Of a stretch of 64,000 nucleotides of DNA, positions 1 through 11,769 are shown one piece after another. The translations under genes were made by a program, and so were the position numbers. How positions within the stretch are numbered: position 1 is the stretch's first letter; every line of letters begins with the position of its first letter. Below the pieces are notes generated by a model, which had not been told where the DNA came from, did not search any database, and saw nothing but the letters and a program-made list of their open reading frames with translations. Origin of the DNA: Akebia trifoliata (lineage: Eukaryota; Streptophyta; Magnoliopsida; Ranunculales; Lardizabalaceae); contig CM030706.1 in the NCBI GenBank assembly GCA_017979445.1, positions 16,168,967-16,232,966 on the forward strand, read 5' to 3'.

Positions 1-2
1 TA

Positions 3-584
3 CCCTACAGACCTAAGATGAATGGAGCAGTCGAGGCAGCCAACAAGAACATCAAGAAAATAATCGAGAAGATGGCAGTTACATACAAAGATTGGCACGA
101 CATGTTGCCCTTCGAACTACACGCCTACCATACTTCGTTCAGAACTTCGACTGGGGCAACTCCGTATTCATTGGTCTACGGAATACAAGCAGTCTTGCCC
201 GTAGAGGTTGAGATTCCTTCCCTCCGAATCTTAAAAGAAGTAGAGTTAGATGAAACTGAATGGATTCAAGCCCGGTTTGATCAGCTAAATCTGATTGAAG
301 AGAAACGCCTTGCAGCCATTTGCCATGGACAGATTTATCAACGACGAATAGCTCGTGCCTATAACAAGAAAGTTAAGCCTAGGGATTTCTCGCCAGGAGA
401 CCTGGTCTTAAAGAAGATTCTGTCAATTCAAGAAGATGCCAGAGGAAAGTTCAGACCAAACTATGAGGGACTATTCATCGTACAGAAGGTAATGACGGGA
501 GGAGCTCTGATTCTCACAGAAATGGACGGACAAGTTTTCCCGCAACCGATCAATGCTGACACTGTTAAGAAATATTACGCCTAA
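3..584 (+). CDS. Ty3/gypsy integrase, C-terminal part (5' partial)
   Basis: This is the C-terminal third of a Tat-lineage integrase, which joins retrotransposon cDNA to host DNA. The frame is open from the window edge to the TAA at 582-584. It starts inside the third catalytic block: the glutamate codon is at 33-35, in the NGAVEAANK context. It continues through the region where Tat elements read YSLVYG and ends in the basic C-terminal domain with the PGDLVLKK and GKFRPN motifs. There is no chromodomain, as expected for Tat rather than chromoviruses. The equivalent region of VIII (34782-35348) has a stop and an altered catalytic residue, so this copy is better preserved. It is a fragment and makes no complete enzyme within the window. 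Confidence 0.9.
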   Translation, partial: PYRPKMNGAVEAANKNIKKIIEKMAVTYKDWHDMLPFELHAYHTSFRTSTGATPYSLVYGIQAVLPVEVEIPSLRILKEVELDETEWIQARFDQLNLIEEKRLAAICHGQIYQRRIARAYNKKVKPRDFSPGDLVLKKILSIQEDARGKFRPNYEGLFIVQKVMTGGALILTEMDGQVFPQPINADTVKKYYA

Positions 585-2138
585 GACCTGACCCTGAGAT
601 GATGAAAGGCCATTTTTGTTATCCCAAACAAACAATCACACCCTAGTCAACCCTTTTGAGCCATCACGTTCATTTCTTAACCTAAGACTGGGGCAAGTCA
701 ACAACTACAAAAAAAAAAAAAAAAGATAAAAAAAAATAGAAAAATCAAAAGCATCAAAAGTACTCCTGGCCCGCATGAGGATAAACTGTGAACGGCTAAA
801 AATACAAAAAAATCAAGAAAGTCAAAAACTCGAACACTTGATCTTGGCTCGACCCAAATCTCCAGCCTAAACAAGTTCGAGAGACGCTGGGAGGAGACAT
901 AGATCACTTTTTCGAAACAAAAATAGACGAACCCCATGTTTATTCCACTTTAAATAAACTAAGACCCAGACCTTAACCCTTTTGTAACCTTCTACTACCA
1001 TAAGCCTAAGCCAACGTTTCGTCCTACTTAAAGTCCTTTTTTATCAGGAAATGTTCTAAGGCAACATAACGACAGTGGCAGCACCAATGATCTTGCAACT
1101 TGGTCCGAACCTCAAAGTCTTATCAGTCGTTAGAGGATTCGAGAGGGGAATCCAGATCGGATATTTGAAAAAAAAGAGTACTCTAAGTGTAGAGTAGTCG
1201 ATCTCGCGGCTCAACTTGAGTTGTCGAACCACGAATAGTTGTCAGCAAACTCGAGAGGGGAATCTAGATCTATTACTAAAGAAAAAGTGCCACTACAAGA
1301 GTAGAGTCGTCGACCTTGCAGCTCAACTTAAGTCACCAAGCCACGAAGACATAGAGACTCCGAGCAGAATTGTAATGAAAAATCTAGAAAAATACAAGCA
1401 TGGTCTGAAAGGGCATAGTGAAAACCTAAAAGGGCACTATGAGTAAAAGAATCAGACTATGGCAAGATCAAAGCCACCAGCACGATGAAAATCTCAAAAA
1501 AGACGTCGATGCGTAAAAATGTGGAAACCGGGTCTGATGAAAATCGTAATTGGCATCAGGGGCAATAAAGGTTATAAAAAAAATAAAAAATAAAAAAAAA
1601 AAAAAAAAAAGAGAAAAAAACAACAGCAACTCCTGGCCCGCAAGAGTATAAACTGTGAACGGCAAAATCTTTCCAAAATCCCGAGACCCAAAATAGTCTT
1701 CCAATACCATGGCACTGGGAATGATTCTAAAGAAATCAAAAGAGTAATTGACGTTTATATCCTCTGTGATTTGCAAAAACACCAAGATCGTCGCAACCAA
1801 ATATTTTACAAACTCTGAATTTATCGTACTCATTTGATAAAGATATTTCATAAAATTTCAAAAAAGAAAAACTATTATTTTGGCCGATGATGAAGATTCT
1901 AGGACTTATTCAAACTTCAAGTTTTCAAAGCATTAGATACACCTGAGGCCAAGTAAGTACAAAACCTATTTTCTTTGCATTAATCTTTCAACATTTTGTA
2001 ATAAAAAGAAATCAATCAAACATCATGAAAAAATGAGTCAAGGCGTTCCTACAAAGCACGGATCCGGGCAGCCCGACTCATCATCAATTTTTCAGCCTGA
2101 CTCATCATCACGACTCACTAGACAAGACGCGAAGGCAT
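585..2138 (+). other. 3' noncoding region of unit I
   Basis: This has no credible gene. It aligns by eye with 35349-36840 of VIII, including repeated phrases such as CTCCTGGCCCGCA and AAACTGTGAACGGC (near 764, 1631, 35447 and 36325) and A-rich runs. The last 100 bases correspond to the 3' end of the antisense DUF7745-like gene of VIII (minus-strand end near 36785). The match stops at about 2138, where the HD-ZIP fragment region begins. Confidence 0.7.
1128..1350 (+). repeat. Two-copy tandem repeat, about 112 bp
   Basis: The phrase CGAGAGGGGAATC occurs at 1140 and 1252, and CTCAACTT at about 1210 and 1322. The surrounding text is repeated imperfectly at the same spacing. The same duplication exists in VIII near 35815-36015, so it predates the split of the two copies. 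Confidence 0.7.
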
Positions 2139-2164
2139 CGAAGAAGGGACCGCAAGCAAGCCCC

Positions 2165-3690
2165 TCCTAAGATCACTCTCCGGGCCTACTGAGGTAGATA
2201 AACCATTGATCATCGAACTTACAGTTGCAGCAATGGAAGAGTTTATAAGAATGACCTAACTAGGAAAAACCCTTATGGATACGTGGCCTTAACAATGCTT
2301 AGGAGATTCTAAGTGAAGATGAGTACATACAAACATTCCCGAGGGGAGTTGGGCCAAAACCATTTGGATTGAAATCAGAAGCTTCTCGAGAAACGACCGT
2401 TGTTATCATGAATCACATTAACCTTGTTGAGATCCTTATGGATGTGAATCAGTGGTCCACTGTGTTTTCTAACATTATTTCAAAAGCAACAACTCTTGAG
2501 GTCGTATCAACAGGCTAGCAGAAAACTATAATGGAGCTCTTCAAGTGATGACAACAGAATTTCAAGTCCCTTCACCTCTTGTTCGGACTCGAGAGAGTTT
2601 CTTTGTAAAGTATTGTAAACAACATGCTGAGGGAAGTTGGGTGGTGGTCGATGTTTCCTTGGATCATTTGCGTCCTAGCCCGATATCGAGATGTCGAAGA
2701 AGGCCATCAGGTTGTTTAAATCCAAGAAATTTCAAATGGTTACTGCAAGGTTATATGGGTTGAACACGTAGAAGTGGATGATAAAGCAGTTCATAGTATA
2801 TATAAAACACTGGTTAACTCCAGCCTTGGGTTTGGCGCAAAGCGTTGGGTTGCTACCCTAGATCGACAATGTGAACGCCTTGCAAGTGTTATGGCTAGTA
2901 ACATGCCCGCTGGAGATGTTGGTGTGATCACAAGTCAAGAAGGGCGAAAGAGTATGTTGAAGTTAGCTGAGAGAATGGTGATGAGTTTTTGTTCTGGTGT
3001 AAGTGCTTCTACTGCTCACACATGGACAACATTATCGGGAAGTGGCGCTGAAGATGTAAGGGCCATGATTGGAAAAAGCATAGATGATCTCGGCAGGCCT
3101 CCTGGTATTGTGCTAAGTGCAGCTACTTCTTTCCGACTTCCAGTCCCACCAAAGGGAGTTTTCAATTTCCTTCGCGATGAGAACTTTAGAAGTGAGTGGG
3201 ACATTCTTTCTAATGGCGGTGCTGTTCAAGAAATGGCGCATATTGCTAATGGTAGAGACCCTGGTAACTGTGTTTCTCTACCGCGAGTTAATACTCCAAA
3301 TTCCAGTCAGAACAACATGTTGATATTACAAGAGAGTAGCACCAATGCAACGGGCTTTTCTAATCTATGCTCCTGTGGATATTGTTGCAATGAACGTGGT
3401 TCTAAATGGGGGAGACCCAGACTGTGTAGCACTCATTCCCCCTGGTTTTGCTATACTCCCCGATGAGCTAACAGTAAATAGAGGTAGAATTACTAAAGTT
3501 GGGTCTGGTGGATCCCTATGGACTGTCGTATTCCAGATCTTGGTCAACTGTGCTCCAACTGCAAAACTTTCTCTTGGATTTGTGGCGACTGCTAACAACC
3601 TCAGTGCTTGCACCATTGAAAGGATCAAAGGTATCAAGGGACAATGCGAATTGAGAGGGTTAGCTTATGATAGAAACAGAGCAAGATCAA
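2165..3690 (+). pseudogene. Intronless HD-ZIP IV (START domain) transcription factor fragment
   Basis: This is a broken copy of the C-terminal two thirds of a class IV homeodomain-leucine zipper gene of the PDF2/ANL2/HDG type. These regulators of epidermal identity carry a START lipid-binding domain. The reading begins just before START (PTEVDKP, about 2185), runs through [14 protein letters not shown] (about 2350), [17 protein letters not shown] (about 2840), AGVSAST-like text (about 3000) and [13 protein letters not shown] (about 3095), and ends at CTIERIK near 3635. The homeodomain and zipper are missing. It is broken by a TAA at 2257 and frame changes near 2310, 2515, 2716 and 3350. No introns are seen, although genes of this family normally have several here, which suggests an mRNA-derived copy. 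It lies inside retrotransposon unit I in the same orientation. Confidence 0.88.
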
Positions 3691-3711
3691 CAAAGGAAGG
3701 CAATAAAGAGG

Positions 3712-3714
3712 AAA

Positions 3715-3749
<35 letters not shown>

Positions 3750-3751
3750 AA
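3712..3751 (+). repeat. (AAAT)n microsatellite
   Basis: About ten copies of the tetranucleotide AAAT lie just after the HD-ZIP fragment, at the point where the retrotransposon sequence resumes. They could be a decayed poly(A) tail of the captured transcript or simple expansion of the A-rich DNA also seen at 43800-43870 in VIII. Confidence 0.9.
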
Positions 3752-3759
3752 TCATCAAA

Positions 3760-4086
3760 AAAATCAAAAGAATTTCAAAAACCTTTCGAGTTGCACTCAA
3801 CTCCGATTTGTCAAAACACGATCGAAGAAATAGTCGGATTTCAAAAACTCATCAAATTTTCATCAAATCAAAGATCTCACACGAGTTCCGCGCCATCGAG
3901 ATCAATGAATTAATAAGGCAAAACTCTGTCAGACCCTGTGCTTGAGTAGCCATTTTCCACAAAAATCTTCAATACAATCGATAATTCGAGATCGTGTTTT
4001 TTACAGAATTTTTCTGGCCCGTACAAATAAGGATTTAGTCTATTCTTTGCAGTTCTTTGCACGCAATTCCTGCAAAGAAGGACAGC
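3760..4086 (+). other. 3' end of internal region of unit I with polypurine tract
   Basis: This matches 43870-44197 of VIII, including the CTCACACGAG and CTTTGCAGTTCTTTGCACGC phrases. The purine-rich stretch GCAAAGAAGGACAG directly before 4087 is the likely plus-strand primer for reverse transcription. No gene is seen. Confidence 0.7.
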
Positions 4087-5200
4087 TCTAGACACCTCAA
4101 TTTGAACGGGCCACTTCTCGAAAGGGCCCAAAAATATCGATTTTCCAAATAAATGGGCCAACGGGCCTTAAGGGCCCAAGTCATTGAAAAGGGACATTTT
4201 TACCAAACCGAGGCCCCTAAGACCTCTCAATGGTTTAGGAGGCCCCCCAAAAGGACTCGGCCTACCTTACGCTTTCCCCAATATTCACCGCTCATCTTCC
4301 AAAATAAAAACGTCAAATTTTCGATGAAATTCTCCAACGGGCCTAAAAGGCCCAATTTGCCAACACGTGGCATTTTTTATCAAACTAATGATTGCAAAAA
4401 TCTAAAAAAATTAAAAAATTAAAAAGGTGAGACTTGAGATGCCTACCCCTCCTTTACTACCACCGCTCCGCCTCCGTATCAGTAAAAACCATAGGCCCAC
4501 CTAAGGCCAACAAGCCCTCAACACTTTCCTAAATAGATTTCTTATCTTACCCCTAGCCTAAAATCAATCCCACATCACCTAAAATCTAAAACCAACCTAT
4601 ACCCTCAAAATCCATTCCAAAACAACCCTCAACCAATCCCTAAAACCCAAAACCACTTCTAAAACCCAAGCCCAACACTACAAAGCCCACAAATCATTAA
4701 CCAAATCCAATTCATTATCCAACCCACAACCTTAACCCATAAACCACAACCCACATCAACCAATCACTCTTTTATCATCAAAAGATGACACATGTCATCA
4801 CCCCATCTCACCTCCTTCATCCAACTACCTACCCCATTAATTTTCTTTAAATCCCATCTACCCACACATCAACTCATCACCTTTTCTCTCAAATCAAACA
4901 CATCTACCCACACCCCTAACCTATACCTCCCCTAATCTACCCTAATCATTCCCTACAAAACCCACATCTACAACCTAAACCTACACCATCCTCTCAAGTC
5001 AAACACTCAACCTCTCCCATCAACATATCCCAACCCTTCATTTCCACCCACTTTAACACATGGCATCATCTCCTTCACCCTCCCAAAATATCATCAACCA
5101 CCTCTTTAAATCCTCCATTTTCTTAAATCAAATACCATTTAATCTCAACCACCATCTTAAACTCACCTCACAAAACACTCCACCCAAATGGATTGGGTAG
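4087..5200 (+). mobile_element. LTR of unit I, first part
   Basis: It begins TCTAGACACC where the sister LTRs at 22299 and 44198 begin TGCAGACACC and TGTAGACACC. The GGGCC-rich first 300 bases and the C/A-rich, cytosine-heavy middle match those LTRs. It is cut at 5200 by insertion of element II and resumes at 16347. No gene is present, and the small open frames are not conserved between the copies. Confidence 0.85.
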
Positions 5201-6937
5201 TGAAAGCGCCCTCGATCCGCGGGGTGCGCGGATCCACTTTTGACTCTTGAGGTTTGGGAGTCGCCACCTAGTTATTGTGGTCTAGGAACCAAACTGACTC
5301 TAACATGGATAAAAAGAACTAATCTACCACAAAAAATCTGAATTCGGGGATCATGTTACGGGGTTGGAAGGTGTTAGGCACCAACCCCGCCCGGCCAAAG
5401 CCGGTCTCTACTAACTCCCAAATATATCACATTGCTAAAAACCTAGATAAAAATAAAAAAGTTACATACCTTTCCGATAGCAAGGATTTTGTTCCCTCAG
5501 ATCTGACAAAAAGAGCTCCTTGTACTGTACTCCCTTGCTTCGTTCTGTCTCCGGATTTGACTTCGGATCTCCTAGATCAAGGTATCTCCTTGTTTTTGGA
5601 TCTAAACTCTTCAAGTTTGTTGCGGATTTGGGGGTGTTTTTAGAGGGATTTTAGGTGTTTTCTAGACTAAAATTGAAGGAGGGATGTTAGGTAAGGAGTT
5701 GAGGCTCCAAAACTAGGGTTTATGGGGGGGCTAGGGGAGCTACTAGACCTACTTCTCTTAGGGTTTTTTTTTTTATACGAAAATAGGGTGTGAGCATCTC
5801 TATTTATAGAATTTTTTTAAGGTTGATTTGGATAGAGTTAGTGTTTAATTAGAGATCTTTTAATTGGAGTTGTGTTTTAGTTAAAATTGTTTTAGGTAGA
5901 ATTGTGTTTTAATTAGAATTGTTTTAGGTAGAATTGTTTTTAAGTTAGAACTCTATTAGATAGAGTTATTATTTAATTAGAATTCTATTATAACTTTTGG
6001 TCTTATTTGATTGACTTTTAATATTTTGACTTCAGTCTTAATTGATTGACTTTTAATATTTTGACTTTAGTCTTGCTTAATTGACTTTAATTTTGAATTT
6101 AGTCTCACTTGATTGACTTTAATACCTTGACCTTAGTCTTTCCTGATTGACTTTAAATTTTGGAGAACCCTCTTCCATTATTTCTTTAATTCTTTGGACC
6201 CCCAAATGGAGGGGTCCTTAAAGAAATATCCCACGAACCCTCAACAATTTTACCTGAAAGTCCGATTGATCGATTTTTGAGGTTCAAAATTTTAAATTAA
6301 TTTCATCAATGTTTCACTTTAATTATTTAATATTTTATTTATTAATTTCGAATTTTTTAATTATGAAAATTGTGAAATTACCGTTTTGCCCCCGGAGAGG
6401 ACTTTTCACGTTTTAAGTCGGTTTTTAATGTTCTAGGATGTTTTAGAATCGGTTTTTCGTAAGGAATTCAATGAGAATGTTGGTTTGTGTCATTTATGAA
6501 AATTTTTATGTGAAATGATTGTGACCTTTATGAGGGGCATTTTCGTAATTTTGTCAAATTCTGTTAAAATTGGTGAAATGATTTATTTGGTTCCGATTTG
6601 TTATTTTATGTGTTCGAGAGAGTTTTCTTAAACGTAACGTAGGCTCTAGGGTTGTTTTGAGGTTAGGGGTATTTTGGTAATTTGGTAATTTTTTAGTGAT
6701 TTTTATCGTGAAGTTTCTTTTTGGTCTGCAAGATGATGATTTCTATGTTTCTGGGGTCGTATTTTCCTAGTGTAGCGTGGTTTCTAAGGTTTTGTCAATT
6801 CGAGATACCTCATCCGGATTTCTGAAACACATCTGGTAACAAAATAAAGCAACGGAATACACATCCATCATTGGGAATCATTGCAATCGGATTGACGAGT
6901 TGATTAATCAGGCGAGTGCAAAAATGGGGTGTCTACA
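5201..6937 (-). mobile_element. 3' LTR of unit II (1737 bp)
   Basis: Read on the minus strand it runs from TGTAGACACC (6937) to GCTTTCA (5201). It contains the block shared with other LTR families here: the reverse complement of GGTGCCTAACACC at 5370-5382 and of TGGCGACTCC at 5257-5266. The related LTRs are 53976-55684 (VII) and 19335-20896 (VI). Within it (about 5990-6150) are repeats of TTGACTTTAGTCTTACTTGA type, about 30-50 bp each, more numerous in the fragment at 17250-17480. Confidence 0.9.
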
Positions 6938-6951
6938 GATGCCCCTCTTTG
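6938..6951 (-). other. Polypurine tract of unit II
   Basis: On the minus strand this reads AAAGAGGGGCATC immediately before the LTR start. The same tract precedes the LTR of VII (53963-53975). Confidence 0.75.
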
Positions 6952-7284
6952 GTAGAGGGTTGAAGCAAACTAGATAGCAAATCTATTTTGGTAGATAGTG
7001 CGATATCTTAATGCCAAAGCTAGTGACAGTTCATTTTGCAGCCTGATTTAGCAATTCGTCGGGGTGTTCGGATCCTTGAGGGTAAAGCTCTCCCCGAATT
7101 AAAAGATTGTCAGGTCCTTGAGCGAGAGCTCTCACTGACAGTGTCAGATCCTTGAATTTTAGAGAATTCTCCCTGACTAAAAAGTGCAAGTGTGTGCACT
7201 GTGTGAAATTGAGTAAAACAAAACTCGAGAAAATTTGAATGATATTTGAGACAAATCTGAGCAAAAGTTGGGAGAAAGTTAAAT

Positions 7285-8375
7285 GTCCTACTCTACCTAC
7301 TCTAGGTGAAAAAGTAATAAATTTATATTTTTTTGAGAGTCTTATTCTACCTACTCAGAGTGAAAGAGTAATGCAAAAATTTTTTTTTGGAAAGTTCTAC
7401 TCTACCTACCTAGAGTGAAAGAGTAATGAACTATTTTTGTTTTTTTTTTTTTTTGGAAGTTCTACTCTACCTACTCGGAGTGAAAGAGTAATGAACTAAG
7501 CTTTTTAGAAGTCCTACTCTACCTGCCCAGGGTGAAAGAGTAATGAACTAATTTTTTTTTTTTTTTTGGAAAGTTCTACTCTACTCTACCTACTCGGAGT
7601 GAAAGAGTAATGAACTAAATTTGTTTTTGGGAAGTTCTACTCTACCTACCCGGAGTGAAAGAGTAATGAACTAAGCTTTTTAGAAGTCCTACTCTACTTG
7701 CCCAGGGTGAAAGAGTAATGAACTAATTTTTTTGGGAAGTTCTACTCTACCTACTCGGAGTGAAAGAGTAATGAACTAATTTTTTAGGAGTCCTACTCTA
7801 CCTGCCCAGGGTGAAAGAGTAATGAACTAAATTTTTTTTGGAAAGTTCTACTCTACCTACTCGGAGTGAAAGAGTAATGAACCAAGATTTTTGAGAGTCC
7901 TACTCTACCTGCCCAGGGTGAAAGAGTAATGAACTAATTATTTTGGGAAGTTCTACTCTACCTAGTCGGAGTGAAAGAGTAATGAACTAATTGTTTTGGG
8001 AATCCTACTCTACCTGCCCAGGGTGAAAGAGTAATGAATTAATTATTTTGGGAAGTTCTACTCTACCTACTCGGAGTGAAAGAGTAATGAACTAATTATT
8101 TTGGGAGTCCTACTCTACCTGCCCAGGGTGAAAGAGTAATGAACTAATTTTTTTTTGGAAGTTCTACTCTACCTACTCGGAGTGAAAGAGTAATGAACTA
8201 ATTTTTTTTTTGGAAGTTCTACTCTACCTACTCGAAGTGAAAGAGTAATGAACTAATTTTTTCTAGGAAGTTCTACTCTACCTACTCGGAGTGAAAGAGT
8301 AATGAACTAATTTCTTTCTTTTTTAGGAAGTTCTATTCTACCTGCCCAGGGTCAAGAATAATGAACTAAGCTTTG
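7285..8375 (-). repeat. Minisatellite of hairpin-forming units, about 50-60 bp
   Basis: About 19 imperfect copies. On the + strand each reads roughly TCTACTCTACCTACTCGGAG, then TGAAAGAGTAATGAACTAA and a T tract of variable length. TACTCT and AGAGTA form a stem, with ACTC/GAGT inside. Two sub-types, ACTCGGAGTG and GCCCAGGGTG, largely alternate, which suggests growth by doubling of a two-unit block. It lies between integrase and polypurine tract, the place where VII carries an unrelated 34-bp minisatellite. Confidence 0.9.
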
Positions 8376-9757
8376 AGGGAACAAACGGGGGATTAACCTC
8401 GCATTTGACTTTTTTTTTATTATAAAAAGTTGGATTTTATGAAGGTCTGGTAAATATTTTAACTCTCTTTGAATCTGAGGAGTTTTCAAAATTGCTATCA
8501 AGAGGGTAACCTTTAATGTAAAGTTAACCTTATCCTTTGGGGTTGAAATTGACCAGGCATCAGAACAAAAATGCCCCTACTTTGACAAGGAACATTGCAC
8601 TAGGGATAATTGAATATAATTTGAAAATAAATGCCCCTAGTGTAAGGGGGGAAACTGTACTCTTTAGAAAAAAGGAAGTGCCCTTGTTATGAAAGTTTGA
8701 AATCCTTGATTACCGCAAGTGCAATAAAGGTTTAACTTTTAATTTTGACTTTTTATATTGAAGATTTTGAGTCAGGCTCAAAGACATTGGAACAAAATAT
8801 TTCTTTCTGAAATTCATCATAGAATTTGTTCTTTCTCCCCGTCGATTCGCTTAGGGACATGAAACTCTTCAGATCAATCATAGACGAGATACTTGTATCC
8901 ACTGAGTCTATATTTGGTTCAAACTGGGTATTGAAACTTGATCATTCGAACTTCTGATATTTCGGCTCGGGCTACCTTTTCAGCTTCTCAACTCAACGGA
9001 GATTTTCTTTTATTTTTTGATAGCTCTAAGTTTTGCCTAGATTGCCTATCCAGGTTTTCAATCTAGCGAGCATGCTCTAGCTTTTGCCTAGATCGCCTTT
9101 TTAGGTTTTCGATCTAGCGAGCTTACAATTTTTTCTTTTTTCCTTGCTTTGATTGTTGCCAAGGTCATCCTTTCAGATCTTCAACCTTGCGAGTTTACCT
9201 TAATTTTTGCCTAAGCCGCCCTTTTTGGGTTTTCAACTTAGCAGATTTTTTTCTTCTTCTTCCCTTCTGAACTTCTGGAGTTGCTGTCTGATCATGCTTT
9301 GCTATCTTCCTTGACTTCTCGCACGGTACTTAGGAGGACTTTCATGGGTAAGCTTAGGACTAGGTATAAAAAGAAAGGGATTTTGAGGCTCAAAAATCCA
9401 AATGCCCCTTGTGTGACATTTCCTTTTAAATTATTTTCTTTTTCCTTGAATTTTCTTCCCCACTTTGACAATTTTTTTCTTTTGAATTTTTTTTTTTTTT
9501 TTTTGATTTTTTCTTCGTCGGGGAATCTATTTTTATTTTTTTGATGTGGTCGGGCCTGAAGTAACTTCTCAGGTTGCCTACGTACCCCAGAATTTTGGGA
9601 TCAGACCAAAACATAATTCGAATTTTCCCTCCCCTAGGTTAAGTGATCGGGCTGAGAAAGAAAAATGCATCATTTTTTTTGAAAAGGTTATAAAGGGCTG
9701 AGAAAGGAGATAATGAACTGGGTAGCAGGAAAATTGATTCGGCCAAAGATGGCCTCC
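8376..9757 (-). other. 3' noncoding region of unit II
   Basis: This is the reverse complement, with divergence, of 51463-52750 in VII: shared text includes GTACGTAGGCAAC-type and CTAGGCAAAA-type phrases. Four loose repeats of a roughly 60-bp unit about 'lessons' of GCGAGCTT and GCCTAG lie at 9000-9240. No gene is supported. Confidence 0.65.
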
Positions 9758-10545
9758 TTAAATGTAGTACCATTTGATCCGGTCAAGGTTGGTTGACTCT
9801 AGTAGTTCACTTCCATCATGATCTTGAAGTCTGACGACTTTTCCAGACAGTATTTCCTTAATGAATGAATTTCTCCAATTGGGTTCAGACTTTCTCCTAT
9901 AGTCGAGGAGGAGTGTTCAATTTTCTTTGAAGTCTGATAGTTAAATCCTTGACTTGTAAATGATGAGCTTTGATCTTTTTGTCAAATGCACGGGTGACTC
10001 TTCTTAGATAAGCTTGCACATGGTACAGGGCTTTAACTAATTTTCTTCGATCAAGTTTAATTCTTCATACTGCTGTCGAACCCAATCTGTTTCTAACAAA
10101 TGATTTTCCAACAAGACCCTGAGAGACGAAATTTCCATTTCAACTAGCAAGACTACTTCCATGCCATACACTAAGGAGTAGGGAGTAGCTCCAGTAAAGG
10201 ATCGAATTGAAGTTCGATATGTCCATAGCGTGAATGATAATTTTTCTAATCAATCTCGATGTGATTGACATATTTTCTTGATGATAGTCTTGAGACTCTT
10301 AATAACTGCTTCAACCGTTCCATTGATCTGAGGATGGTAGGAGGATGATTTGTGCTTCCGGATCTTCAACTTTAAACATAGAGTAATGATTTATGCTTTG
10401 AAGTACGACCCATTATCAGAGATCAGTTCAAAAGGTACCCCTATATCGACTGATAATATGTGATTTGAAACTCAAGATGTAGTAAGGATAGTGCTGATAC
10501 ATTTTATAACATCTTCTTTGATTCCATCGATATAGACGAGTATCT
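9758..10545 (-). pseudogene. Integrase core and C-terminus remnant of unit II
   Basis: The minus-strand reading resembles the integrase of VII. It has a degenerate second catalytic block (near 10430), a third block with NGTVEAV (near 10320), then YSLVYGMEV, the ETDWVRQ region and a C-terminal tail ending in TAA at 9760-9758. Several in-frame stops and at least one frame change break it. The zinc-binding region and first catalytic aspartate are missing, because the sequence joins directly to the gag-like remnant upstream. Not functional. Confidence 0.75.
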
Positions 10546-10587
10546 ATTCCGTGTTGAACAACACCCAAGCTTGTACCTAACATACCC

Positions 10588-10863
10588 TCATATGATCACA
10601 CGAACAAGTCTTTTGAAATTTCTGAGTAAATTCATTATCCCCTCGTGTTCCATTAGGGATAAGATGGTTTCTATTTGAATCTCTTTATGAATTATTTTTT
10701 GTTTCGAGGTAAAAGACCTTCCTTTCTCGATTAAAGGTTGAGCCCGACTCTTATCTTCTTGTTCAGAAACGAAATCTATTAAATTATTAGTTAATTCGTT
10801 AATGCGCTCGAGGTATTCAAAAATTTCCTTTATCCGATCAATTTCAGATGGGGCAACAGACAC
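10588..10863 (-). pseudogene. Possible gag N-terminal remnant of unit II
   Basis: A minus-strand open frame of about 90 codons with no ATG at its 5' end. It is predicted charged and coiled-coil-like (SEIDRIKEIFEYLERINEL). In VII the gag start also reads SELTEIRKI followed by helical text, so I infer a gag N-terminus fused by deletion to the integrase remnant. The similarity is weak, and it could be another spacer region. Confidence 0.35.
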
Positions 10864-11769
10864 CTATAGACTCGATGAACTAACCTGACTCAATAGGAAA
10901 GAGTAGACTCAATCTAAGGAAGACATGACCTTACTGGAAAAAAAGACTCGAGCTAACCCAAATGACTCATGAAAACTCAAGACAAGTACCCACACGAGTT
11001 TGATTAGGACTGAGGACTGAGATATTACTTACAACCGGTAGGATTGAAGCACTATAATCTTCAAAGAATAACTGAACGATGTTGAGAAATTTTGAGGTGA
11101 TTTCTAACTGTTGACTTGATATTGACGTTTACTCTAACTGACCGGATTTACAACCCTAGCTAGACGATAGACGATTGAGCTTAGATACAATGATAACACT
11201 TAAAACCTCTTTGAAGGTGAATTTAACTAATTTCAGTGTCACCCCCTTGATAACATTTTAAATGAACCCTGAGATTTTATAGAATTTTGTACACCAATCC
11301 GTTAAACAATTCATCCATTCAATGATTATTCAGAAGAAAAATAATTTTATTGCACTCTTGAAAATAATGTTTTTATTGAATAACAATTTTCACAATACTG
11401 ATTATTTTTTGCAATCATTTTCTTTTTAGAAAAACATATTTTGATGATTTTATAAGGTCCATGCAAAAAATAGATTTTTGGTAAAAAACATATTTCAAAA
11501 AAATTTCATGCAAACATAGATCTTTTGTAAATCATTTTCTTTTCTTTTGGAAAATATTTTCTTCTGAAAAATATTTTTCTCTAAAAAATAGTTTTTTATT
11601 TGTAAACATTTTCTCTTGGAAAATCTTGTTCTTATGAAAAATATTTTTTGGAAAACGTTTTTTCTTAGAAAATATTTTTTTCTAGAGAATAACACTTTTT
11701 CTGGAAAACACTTCTTTTGGAAAACATTTTTTTCTGGGAAATATTTTGCCTTTATAAACTATTTTTCTT
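10864..11769 (-). repeat. Noncoding stretch with A/T-rich short repeats
   Basis: 10864-11340 shows nothing recognisable. 11341-11769 is made of loose 20-30 bp repeats of the kind GGAAAATATTTTCTTCTG. The inverted counterpart is at 21530-21680 in VII, so this is part of the leader of the family. Confidence 0.6.

Larger units (their letters stand above)
1..5200 (+). mobile_element. Unit I: fragment of an Ogre/Tat-type Ty3/gypsy element (left part)
   Basis: This copy enters from the left window edge inside the integrase gene. It continues through 3' noncoding DNA, an HD-ZIP IV gene fragment, a polypurine tract and an LTR. Bases 1-2138 match 34765-36840 of the complete element VIII, and about 3760-5200 matches 43860-45650, so it belongs to the same family. 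The roughly 7 kb that carry the antisense genes in VIII are absent and the HD-ZIP fragment lies in their place. The LTR is split at 5200 by element II and resumes at 16347. Its integrase tail is still open, unlike that of VIII. Confidence 0.85.

Noticed and set aside
7285..8375. CRISPR-like array
   Set aside because: Plant retrotransposon minisatellite: units are contiguous and variable, without unique spacers between constant repeats.
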